Shown here: positions 9,501 to 18,861 of the stretch, piece after piece | Layout: the number at the start of each line of letters is the position of its first letter | Position numbering within the stretch: position 1 is the stretch's first letter | NCBI RefSeq assembly: GCF_932294415.1 | Contig: NC_065535.1 | Coordinates: 88,242,862-88,306,861 of the forward strand | DNA: 64,000 nt | Source of the DNA: Quercus robur | Lineage: Eukaryota; Streptophyta; Magnoliopsida; Fagales; Fagaceae | Direction of reading: 5' to 3' | Notes under the pieces: model-generated | What the model was told of the DNA's origin: nothing | Seen by the model: the letters and a program-made list of their open reading frames with translations, nothing else | Databases searched by the model: none | Program-made: the position numbers and the translations under genes

Positions 9501-11860
9501 GAGGACCATGCAAGGCCTTGGTTCTGTCCAAAACTTGTATGATTCTTCTTAAGTAGTTGGTTTCCCCAGAGGCTTGGGTCCGAGGACCATGCAAGGCCTT
9601 GGTTCTGTCCAAAACTTGTATGATTCTTTTTAAGTAGTTGGTTTCCCCAGAGGCTTGGGTCCGAGGACCATGCAAGGCCTTGGTTCTGTCCAAAACTTGT
9701 ATGATTCTTTTTAAGTAGTTGGTTTTCTGAAGGTTTAGCTCCTCAAATAAGGTGAGGGGAGCTGGCCTGGTGTTTGAAGCCCCTAGTAAGAGCTTATGTT
9801 AGAACACCAGCAATACGTCGCCGGTGATATAGGCACCTTCATAGCCCCTTGTTCGACAGAAGCTCAACTTCACCATCGCTCGAGCTAACATGCAAGCCTC
9901 CCCACGGTGGGCGCCAATTGTAGGGACACGATTCGCGTTGGACCACAGCAGGGTTGGGTTCACACGTAAATGGACCCATACAATATCATTTGTAGAGAGT
10001 GGGGTCGAGAGGCTAAGCCATGTTTACTCAGCCGTGGTTTTGTTGGGTTGTTCCTGCATGATCTAGAGGTGTTCGCCCCTTTAGGTCTTATTCTTTCCGG
10101 AAGAATCCCCCCCACCTTTAGGTTGTATATTTTCCTTTTATATTAGCATGCATTCAATTTCCTTCGTCCACGTGTAGGATCGGACTTTCCAAGACTGACA
10201 CCTGTCCCATCAGTTTCAGACCTGAGTTGCTGGGAGTGGTTGAGTAGGCCAAAGAAACACGACTCTGTCAGAGGCAAAGCTCTGTCTAGGGCCGGTAGTA
10301 TGGGCAGCCTTTCCTAGATATTTTAGATTTCTTACAAGATTATCCCTATACCACTTTTGCCCCTTTCCTTAGTGTAGCTCTGGGCTGACCGAGGGCTGTA
10401 CCTTCCTCGGCGACTTCTATGGCCCATTAGTGCTTTGGGTTTATTGGGCTGGGACTACTATCCTCCTCGGCTTGGGCCTTAAGTATCCCCGTGAATAGGT
10501 GGATCTGGCCCATCTGTTGTCGGGCCTCACAAATACAAATCAAGAATAAACTTGTGAAATGAAATATTTGAACTGACCTTGTGATGATATTGCATAGCTC
10601 CATGTATGTGAAATGGTCTACTTCAGCTTGGGACTTGAAGAACTGTCATTTAATTACCAGATATGGAAAAGACTTCCGGTTTGAATTCATTCAAACTTAG
10701 CTTGATTTGCCCCCATCTAAAACAAACTTTCTAACAAAGAATGCCTAAAATCACTAAAATGAGTAGCACCATACACAACATAGGCTATATATTGATTACT
10801 ATCTTAGGCATTGCAAAGCTTATCAGTGCTTTAATTTCAAAAACTTAGCAATCTCAATTTTCAAAAGGAAGGAAAAAAAAAAAAAAAAAAAAAAACTAAT
10901 CAATCTAATGCTTGCAATAGGTAATTAGGCTACTTGTTTATTTTTTACATTTTAAATTATTGTTGCGTTAGTTATTGCTTGAATTAGATTGATTAGTTTT
11001 TTTTTTGTAAAGAAAATTTTTGGCTAAAACATGCAAATTAGAGCCAGTTCAAACACAAATACACCAAATAGACAAAGACTAATACGGATTATGAGATAAA
11101 TAGAAGGGAAATCAAGCTATCCTAACCTATCAGTTTGTTATAGCAACTCTTCTTGAAGATTAGATCCAGCAATTCAACAAATTTTACTTTCGAGAACAAT
11201 TCAACAAAATTTAGGTCCACGAATTACTGTGTAAACCAAATAACCATATTAAGTAAATAATCCCCTAATATGCAGTAACACAGTGTTAAACAAACCTTCA
11301 CTCTAAACTTCATATTTGGCTATTAAAATCAGTCTGTAAAGAAAAAAGCTGGCTAAAACATGCAAATCAGAGCCAATTCAAACACAAATACACTAAATGG
11401 AAAAAATCTAATACAAAGTATGAGATAAATAGAAGGGAAATCAGACTATCCTATAAACTATCAGTTTGTTCCAGCAACTATTCTTGAAGATTACCCAAGT
11501 GTTGTAATTGGCAAAGAACTCAATAAATCAAAATTAAGCTTTTAGATTTGACTATTAAAATCAAGGGTGACACTCCCAATGTCATCAAAACAAAAGGCAA
11601 AGATGATAAATTAGGTTTACAAATTAGGTATAAAAGATTAAATTATATGAAATAAAATTACCTGAAGAGTTTGTGTGCTTATAAAGGAAACATATTTCTT
11701 CAATAATCAATCAATGCTCCATATTTAATAATATGGTAGTACCTGAATTGTAAGAAAGGTCTCAATACCATCAGCATTGTACAGAAAAGGCAGGGACCAT
11801 TTATTTACTCCTGCAAGATCACGCTCCTTATTTCCCTTCCACCTCCATGTATTAAGAATT
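3584..11860 (-). CDS. 3' exons of an unrecognised gene, split by an LTR element
   Basis: Three minus-strand pieces join in frame at consensus splice sites: 11743-11860, 10578-10642 and 3584-3659 (stop at 3584-3586). Their phases fit exactly: 1 nt plus 39 codons, then 21 codons plus 2 nt, then 26 codons including the stop. The peptides start ILNTWRWKGNKERDLAGV, FFKSQAEVDHFTYMELC and RFMANAIEKQLEHGTKNL. The intron between the last two holds the whole 6.8 kb LTR element of 3735-10531; without it the intron would be about 120 bp. I do not recognise the family and did not find the 5' exons. The fit of three phases argues for a real gene, but whether it is still spliced across the insertion is unknown. 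Confidence 0.4.
3735..4347 (-). repeat. element 1, 3' LTR
   Basis: 613 bp, plus strand beginning TGTAGGGACACG and ending GGGCCTCACA (TG...CA ends). Reads identical to the 5' LTR at 9919-10531 by eye. It abuts the purine-rich tract on its internal side. Confidence 0.92.
4348..7339 (-). other. element 1 non-coding internal region with duplicated 3' module
   Basis: No retroviral-type protein is encoded. A motif with sense reading GCTTCGGATTTTGGCTAAAAG occurs at about 4914-4935 and again at about 6581-6602. In the sense direction each is followed about 230 bp later by a TATATA-rich site (near 4683-4692 and 6352-6361). Element 2 has one such module (27159 to about 27446), so this element appears to hold a tandem duplication of it. 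Degenerate 81-bp monomers lie at about 5780-6010, outside the main array. Confidence 0.6.
7340..9726 (-). repeat. 29-copy tandem array of an 81-bp monomer
   Basis: Strict 81-bp period with no indels: the GATTCTT landmark falls at 29 sites from 7439 to 9707, exactly 28 x 81 bp apart. Units are nearly identical except for one base that is C, T or G (13, 12 and 4 units), plus a silent variant at 8386 and 9358. In the sense (minus) direction one frame is open for about 796 codons because 81 is 27 x 3 and the unit has no stop, but the frame begins at TTG, no repeat unit has an in-frame ATG, and a stop precedes the array. I therefore do not call it a protein gene. Each unit contains AAGGCCTT and a GGTCC-TC-GGACC inverted repeat. 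Confidence 0.95.
9919..10531 (-). repeat. element 1, 5' LTR
   Basis: 613 bp, followed in the sense direction by AT and then the primer-site-like TGGCGCCCACCGTGGGG at 9900-9916. The first 7 bases of that site match a site complementary to a plant tRNA-Asp 3' end; the rest does not, so the primer tRNA is uncertain. Confidence 0.9.
10643..11742. other. probable intron with internal duplication
   Basis: Lies between two proposed exons of the unrecognised minus-strand gene. About 155 bp at 11010-11163 recurs in the same orientation at 11338-11494, sharing GGCTAAAACATGCAAAT and AGATAAATAGAAGGGAAATC. A long A tract lies near 10873-10895. No separate gene is visible. Confidence 0.4.
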
Positions 11861-12892
11861 CTAGAATAAAACAAAAAACAAATTGTGTATAAAAATATTA
11901 AAAAATTAAGTTGTTCTATTAGCAGAATTAGAAAAAAGATGTTACCAATGAAAGATAAAGTAACTAACTCCTTTTTTTCAGTAAAGATAAAGTGACTAAT
12001 TTGAAAATGGCAACAGATGGTCATCTCCAACAATCACAATCCTAATTCTTGGAAAGATCCAAAAGAAACCCCCCCCCCCCCCCCACCCCCCAAAAAAAAT
12101 CAAAACCATTTAAATTTGAAATGGTTCTTCAAATTTAACCACCACCAATTTAAAATATAGAGAAATATAAGACAAAAATGTGTTACTCTCAAAAGAATAA
12201 TTCATTACCACAGTTGTTTCCAATATTACAATCTTAAACAAACCAAGAAAAAAACCTTAAGATTAATAACTTTAGTTCTATTACGACTCATAGCAAACTT
12301 GTAGACAACTCTAATCAAACATATTGTAGGCAATCTATTAAATGACTGAACAATATCAAGATGTAATATATACAAATATAAACAAATAACAAATAAAACT
12401 GAAATTTTACTCCACAAATTGAACCAAATTTGGTTACCAAATAGAGAAGCAGATGTTCAAGACCAAAGTAAACGCAAAATTATTTTAAAAACATAGCCAA
12501 GTTTGGGACAAAGACTTTGGAATACCTTGGTGTCATTGTCATTGTTGCAATTGTTGATGCTTGGATGGGTTACCCATTGTAGTATCTAGACTCATATTAT
12601 TCACAAACACAAACAAAAGTACCATTTAAAAATCAAATAGATGAACCACAATAAAATGGAAATTCAAATTCCCAAACTTTGATGGGCAATTTTACCAACG
12701 CAATGAAGGATTGCAATGTAAAACCAACAATCTCAAACTTTGTTATTCAAGAATAATAACAATACAAATTAATTGAATTTCAAATTCATATTCACATCTT
12801 TGTATAATAATTAAACAAATTATTAAATTTCATAAAAGCAATTAAATGAAAGAAAGGTCTTACCATTTGGTGCTCCTTCTTTCTATAGTAGT
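11861..12892. other. AT-rich DNA, no gene supported
   Basis: Includes a C run at about 12070-12084. Further 5' exons of the minus-strand gene may lie here; 12527-12590 has an open stretch with a donor-like end, but its phase does not fit the next exon, so I leave it out. Confidence 0.35.
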
Positions 12893-13393
12893 ACGTGTGT
12901 AGTGACCCAAAAGGGAGGTCTTGCATTCCATGAAATTCCACATCACCTAGGGAAGCATATGGAAATGTGTTTATGAGGAATGACCTCCCTTTAATGTGTA
13001 GAGGCATTTTCCCTCACTGCTGTGTGTTTTGAGGGAGAATAAAACCGTGAGGGGTATGAGACCCCAAAGCGGACAATATCTACACCAGTGGGGTGGGGTC
13101 GTTACAAATGGTATCAGGGCCCTAACCGAAAGTGTGGGCCCCACACATGAGGACGCGTGTGCCCGTAAGGGGGGTGGATTGTAGTGACCCAAAAGGGGGG
13201 TTTTGCATTCTATGGAATCCCACATCGCCTAGAGAAGCACATGAGAATGTGTTTATAAAGAATGACCTCCCTTTAATGTGTAGAGGCATTTTCCCTCACT
13301 GTTGTGTGCATTGGGGGAGAATAAAACCGTGAGGGGTATGAGACCTCAAAGCAAACAATATCTACACAGGTGGGGTGAGGTCGTTACAACGTG
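12893..13393 (+). mobile_element. complete TRIM retrotransposon
   Basis: Two 209-bp terminal direct repeats (12898-13106 and 13180-13388) start TGTAGTGACCC and end GGTCGTTACA. They enclose a 73-bp interior that starts AATGGTATCAGGGCC, a site resembling the complement of initiator tRNA-Met, and ends in the purine-rich AAGGGGGGTGGA. The 5-bp duplication ACGTG flanks it at 12893-12897 and 13389-13393. At 491 bp with no coding capacity this is a textbook terminal-repeat retrotransposon in miniature. The repeats differ at a modest number of sites, so it is older than element 1. Confidence 0.92.
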
Positions 13394-14092
13394 CCTCCCC
13401 TCTCTTTATGCCTCCATAATCCTCTTCTTTTATAGTTAAGAAACCTTAATCTCTTGTCTGCCATTGACAGAGAGAGAAAGAGCTCTCAAGGATTTTGTAA
13501 AGAACCACCTCATCTCTGTAGAGAAAGGAATTGAAAGATATAAATCCAAAATATATGAAATCAAAAAATACAAAAATATTAAATAAAAATAGTCACAGTT
13601 CAAAATTCCAATTTAATTAGCCCACCTTTTTTAGTTTTAATCAGGAACTAAAATGTAACTTGGAAAATAGATAAAAGGTCAAATTTTCTTTTTAAATTTG
13701 GAGGAAAAAATTGAAAGAGAAAGAATAGGTACCCATCGGGAGCTTGTCTTAATGGATGGGGTAGACTCCTCTTCATTCTTGACGCTTCATCTTCCTTACT
13801 CCTTCTTATTCCAGACGGTTATTCTTTTTATTTCTCTATTTAATTTCTTTACTTCTTACAAAGACAGAATTTGATTCCTTTTGTAGAACACTATTTTAGC
13901 AACAAAGAGGAATGAGGGTAGGAATAAATAGAGATAATATAAAAACTGTATAGAGAAACTGACAGGTGAGATATTTTCAAATAGAGACTAGTCTTGATCA
14001 CTCGCTCACGTGCGTGCTCAGAGGCTCTTCTATTTTTTTTTTTTGTAAATATTAATAATTTGAATCCATTATAATTTGGGGTTATTACATTT
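13394..14092. other. intergenic DNA, nothing recognised
   Basis: AT-rich with no supportable gene. It ends in a T tract (about 14032-14044) at the break point of the truncated Copia element. Confidence 0.4.
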
Positions 14093-14944
14093 TCAATCAA
14101 TCTTTAAGCTCTTTTCATTTTGCAATCTTGTGCACAAGGCTTCAATGTGCTCAAGAGCATCTAACTTAGATCTTAGAAGAATGACCCAAGTGTACCTAAT
14201 GAAGTCATCTACTACAACCATGATGTATCTCTTTCCACCAAAAGACTCGGTTCTAGTTGGACCCATGAGATCCAGATATAGTAGCTCCAATGGCCTAGAT
14301 GTAGTGGATGTCTGAGTGCCCGGATGTTTGGCTTTCGTTTGTTTCCCAAGCTGACACGGTCCACACACCAAATTGTTCACTCTACTGAGTTTTGGTATCC
14401 CCAAAACTAATTTATGCTTAGATACAATTGAGAGATGTTTGTAACTAGCATATCCCATCCTTTAGTGCCATAGATCTTCATTTGGCAAACGAATGTTATT
14501 GCACATAATATCAACTTCAAGGACCAAACCATAACAATTGTCTAGAGTGCGAACACCATTTATGAGTTTCTTTCCAGACTCATCCAAGACAAAGCATTTC
14601 CCTTTTGAGAATAGCACCATAAAGTCTTGATCACATATCTGACTTATGCTCAACAAGTTCACTCTCAGACCTTCTACATATAGAATATTTGCAATGTCTA
14701 GCAGTCCAGGTAGTGAGATGGTTCCCTTTCCTTTAATCTGTGATTTGCTCCCATCACCGAAAGTGACATTACCACATTTCTTAGACTCGAAAACTTTAAA
14801 GAAAGATCGGTCTCCAGTTATGTGTCTTGAGCAGCCGCTATCAAGGTACCACAAACACGTGTCCATAATCTTAAATGCAAACTTCATCATAAAGCACACC
14901 TCATGCTTAGATGACAAATCAGTAGGAATAGTGTTTTCTCTCAT
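14093..14944 (-). pseudogene. copia pol fragment: protease, pre-integrase, integrase start
   Basis: The frame starts near 14944. It shows an aspartic protease-like site within WYLDSGCSRHITG, then the GAG-pre-integrase region, then the integrase zinc-binding and core start (CGPCQLGKQ and LDLMGPTRTESFGG). One in-frame stop (TAA at 14462-14464) interrupts it where the family normally has an Arg codon in the LWH-R motif, splitting it into 160- and 121-residue parts. It breaks off inside the integrase core at 14093. Copia pol order is protease, integrase, reverse transcriptase, which fits. Inactive. Confidence 0.9.
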
Positions 14945-15239
14945 CTACCATTTATGAACAAATTTTTTAACTTTCACTCTTCTCAGACGAACTCCTCTGC
15001 ACATTTTCATTCTGAAACTTTTGTTAGGCTAAGATCTTTTCCAATAATTATCATCATGGATTTCAAATAACTTTTAGACTTGCATTTTCTGATACACTCA
15101 ATCAAGTAGAGATTAGAAATACAAGATGTATTTGAAAAACAAAGATCTTTTCATGCCGATTGCAACCATGACAACAGGGATCAATGGATCACACAACAAA
15201 GATTAACCCTAATTAGAGTGTGCCTGCTCTGATACCACT

Positions 15240-16235
15240 TGATAGGCCAAGAATGTATTGACTCTTTGTGATGAATTAATCAATTAATTTTGCCAAGTTA
15301 ATTAATTAATTCAATTGACATGCAATACAAATGGTAGCACAAACAAATCACCAACTAAGTTAATATGCAGCGAAAAATAAAGTTGACATGGTGATCTGTT
15401 TACGAATGAGGAAAACCTCTAAGGTAAAAACCCCACTAGGTGATTTTAAGGTCTCCACTCCTAAGAGTCTACTATTATCACAATAAGCGATTACAAGTAA
15501 AGGAATGTCAATACTATATACCAACCTACTGTTGAACCCTTGTTCCAATACCTAATTGGACTTGTTCTGTAATGACAATCTTTCCTTTTAATGCACGGCT
15601 CCCAGTATATGACTAACCAATTGATGCATGGATCCAAGTACGTGACTAACCACCTACTTGAGAAGGATATTGGCTACAAAGTTCTTCAGTTCATCACACG
15701 ATGAAGATCACGAAACTCCTTGGTTACAAAACCTTACGGTGTACAAACGTAGCAGCTTCTTGAAGAGGAAGATGAACTAGGGCATATGTCTTTGGTCACA
15801 ATATGCTTGTGAAAAACCATTGCATTAAGTTGCATCCCCTGTGATGGCCCTTCAAATAATCATTATATATGTTTAGGGTTGTGAGAAAAGAAAGCCTAAA
15901 CAATTATACACGGATTGGAGTGAAATCAAAACTGAAAATTTGATTTTTGTAAACCTCGATAGATAGGTTATCTATTGAGCAGTTGTTGAGTATCGGGCTT
16001 AAACAGCCTTTTAAACCTCGATAGATGCTATCTGTCGAGCTTTAAAATCCAGCACTTCTTCACTTCATTCTTGGACAGATTTGCATAGCTTTAACATTTG
16101 GACTTGAAATCTTGTTCCTTAAAGTATTAAACACATCCTAGATCTACCAAATTACAAGTAAAGTGCGTTTTGTCAAAAGATTAGCTAATTCTACATTGAC
16201 ATATGTTCCTAACATGATTCACATATGTCCTAACA
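15240..16235 (-). repeat. copia LTR
   Basis: 996 bp with TG...CA ends, adjoining the initiator-Met-type primer site at 15226-15237, so it is the 5' LTR of the minus-strand element. No second copy is present nearby, so its age cannot be estimated from LTR pairs. Confidence 0.8.
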
Positions 16236-17508
16236 TCTTTCATTTTTGGTCTTTTGCCTTGTTGTCTTAGTAATTTCTCTTCTTCTTTTTTTCCCTTTTT
16301 TTTGATCTTTTTCAACGTTGTTTGAGACTTCGAGTCTCACTTTTTCTTTTCCTTTTTTCTCTTTTGTTTGCTTTGGGTGTACATCTGTTTCTATTCTCAC
16401 AAGTTTTGGTTTTTTTTTTTTTTATTAGTATTGGGTTCTTGAATTTTTCGTGCTACTTTTTTTTAAATAAAAAATAAAGTGTCCATTCATACACAAATTT
16501 TTTAAATAAAAATATAATGTGTTATTTTTTTATCAAATAAGGATATGATGGTACATTTATATAAATTATATTTTCTATCCTTCCATTTTCCTTCTCAACC
16601 AAACAAAAAAGTTTTCTATCTTTTCACTTTTCCACCATTCCAACCAAACACAAATGGGGAAAATTAAAATTTTTTCTATTCTCCCACTTTTTCATCCTCT
16701 CCCCATTTCTATCCTCCCACTTTTTCACTCCTCCAATCAAACAGACCCTTAATTTGCTCATCTACACATTAGAGGATATGCATCATAATTGAAGAATGAA
16801 AATATGATGTCTACAAACACACAAAAAAAAATTACAATATTTTTCACAGCTATTGATGTGATATTGTGATTTGAATAGCATCATTTTTACATATCATGCC
16901 ACCTATACAACTTTTATTAGCATCAATCATAGCATACTTGTTAGGTATACATATGTAAGTGAAAGTTACACTTAAAAGATAAAAAATTGAGTATTTAATA
17001 TGAAATAATTTGGCCTAGCCTTGTAACCTTAAATTTTGAATTAAGTGGCATATATATACCATATATTAAAGTTTCTTGTAAAATAAAATTAATATAAAAA
17101 AAGAAAAAGAAATATTATAGCGAAATCTATATAATAATAATAATAATAATAGGTAAAGCTGAGAGAAAATCCAATTAGATTTCAAATTGAAATCCAATTA
17201 GATGGGACACATGGTGCAAAATTAGACTCTAACGTGTCTCATCTAATTTAAGTTTTTAAATTTTTATGCCAAGTGAGTTAATTCAATGTAAAAATTGGAT
17301 TTTAATTAGAGTTTGATTTTGCGACATGTGTCCCATTTAATCTAAATTTTTTAATTTTTGTGCTAAATGAGTTAATTTAGTGTAAAAAACGAGGTGTCCA
17401 ATATAAGTAAACCATAAAAAAAACATAATTTTTGAATGATTTTATATTTATGAGCCTTTTTTTATAGAACTAAAAACAATTCAAGTTTATAAGTTATCTA
17501 TATATCTA

Positions 17509-17543
<35 letters not shown>

Positions 17544-18530
17544 CATCTAATCAAAAAAATTTATTTTTGTGCCAAATGAATTAATTTAGTGTAGAAAATG
17601 AGAAGTCCAATATAAATAAATCATAAAAAAACATAATCATATATCTAACACTATATATAAAATTAGAGGAAGAGAGAGTTTGAATGATTTTATATTTATC
17701 TTTCTTTTTTTTTTTGTATAACTAAAAACAATTCAAATTTATAAGTCATTTATGTGTGTATATATATATATATATATTAATAGGTAAAGTTTAGAAAAAA
17801 TCCAATTAGATTCTACAATTGAAGTCCAATTTTGCATCATGTGTCCTAAATTATTTATTTTTAGAGAGGGTTTTATTTCTTAATTTTGGAATCAAATGTA
17901 GGACCATATCATAAATCTTCATTTAAGTGAGTTATTGTGTACAAAAACCAAAGAGTTTAGAATTAATGAACATAAAAATATTTAAAAAATAGACAATTTA
18001 CATTCTCTACCTAATAACATTCTTACAAGACTTTTTAAAGAGTTAAAAAAAAATATAAGAATGACTATCATATATCATATAGTGTTAGATATATGATTAT
18101 GTTAGTTATATCTAAATTACTTTTTCTCTTTAGTGGTCATTCATGATTCACCACATGATACTATTTATAATATTGAGTGCAAGTCTCTTCTTGCTCTCTC
18201 TCAATATTTTTCCTTTTTATTTGTTTTATAGTGGGGAAAAAAAAGGATAGATAGCTTGTAATTATGGTCTGTTTGGATCAAGTGAGAGGGAAAGGGGGTA
18301 GAGTAGAATAAAACTGGCCCAAAATTAGTCTATTTTTAGCCAACTCTATTCTACTTCCTTCTACTCCCCTACCCTACCCCCTCAATCCAAACTGGCATTG
18401 CATTGATTTGTTTATACTTTCCCTCGTCCCACAATTTTTTTTTCTTTTTATGCAACCCCACCTACTCGCTCCTTCTCCCACAATTAGGCATAGCTTCATA
18501 AGAGCAAGAAATATTTTCTATACCAAGGGA
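16236..18530. other. AT-rich repeat-bearing intergenic DNA
   Basis: No gene seen. A unit of about 230-250 bp is repeated across about 17150-17850: the phrase TGAATGATTTTATATTTAT recurs near 17435 and 17683, and ATCCAATTAGAT phrases near 17169 and 17800. (TA)n tracts lie at about 17513-17540 and 17758-17777. A short foldback near 18266-18396 (GGTCTGTTTGGATCAAG against CAATCCAAACTGGC) looks like a MITE. Confidence 0.5.
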
Positions 18531-18623
18531 CAACTTGGACAAAATAATAATAATAAAAAGGGACAACTTTGATCGCCAGCAAGTCACCCACATGGGAAAA
18601 GAGAGAGATTTTGACAGTCACTA

Positions 18624-18861
18624 TTTTTTTTTTTTTGAGAAGAAAACCTTATCACTGATATTATTTCAAAACATTAATATCTTTTACAAAGCAATCAAAG
18701 AGGTCAGAGGGAATAGACTCCATCCAAACCAACAAAGGAAAAGAAATTCTCGCTTTCTGAGCTAAGGCATGAGCTAAAGTATTGCCTTGTCGAAGAGTAT
18801 GAGAAAAAGAGAAGTTCTGTAAAGAGTTAGTATAAGACAACGTATCTTGAATAATATGCAC
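18624..18861 (-). mobile_element. LINE 3' fragment
   Basis: A T tract at 18624-18636 is the A tail of a minus-strand element. The minus frame 18661-18861 has the same kind of RNase H-like C-terminus as the copy at 2900 (LRQGNTLAHALAQKAR, then WMESIPSDLF). No target duplication is visible, and its far end is part of the tandem duplication starting at 18827. Confidence 0.7.

Larger units (their letters stand above)
3730..10536 (-). mobile_element. non-autonomous LTR retrotransposon with 81-bp array (element 1)
   Basis: Complete element at 3735-10531 flanked by the perfect 5-bp duplication AATAC (3730-3734 and 10532-10536). Sense is the minus strand. Order in the sense direction: 5' LTR 9919-10531, a primer-site-like TGGCGCCCACCGTGGGG at 9900-9916, a short leader, the 81-bp array about 9726-7340, non-coding sequence, a purine-rich tract at 4364-4348 (GGGTTTTGAGGGGCTAT), and 3' LTR 3735-4347. 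I find no gag, protease, reverse transcriptase or integrase, so it needs an autonomous partner and fits a LARD-type element. The LTRs look identical over 613 bp, which means a very recent insertion. Confidence 0.92.
14093..16235 (-). mobile_element. truncated Ty1/copia retrotransposon, gag lost
   Basis: Reading on the minus strand: one LTR at 15240-16235 (starts TGTTAGGACATATGTG, ends CTATCA), a primer site TGGTATCAGAGC at 15226-15237 complementary to initiator tRNA-Met, a short remnant, then protease, GAG-pre-integrase and the start of integrase down to 14093. The other LTR, reverse transcriptase and RNase H are absent and gag is almost wholly deleted. It cannot move by itself. Confidence 0.88.

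Noticed and set aside
7303..9693. Long repetitive protein of about 796 residues
   Set aside because: No in-frame ATG in the repeat units, an upstream stop, and a stop-free unit that is a multiple of three explain the open frame. Reported as a repeat instead.
7340..9726. CRISPR-like regular repeat
   Set aside because: The whole 81-bp unit is repeated with no unique spacers, in a plant retroelement between LTRs.
12527..12590. Candidate extra exon of the unrecognised minus-strand gene
   Set aside because: It has a donor-like end and an open frame, but its phase does not fit the next exon at 11743-11860.
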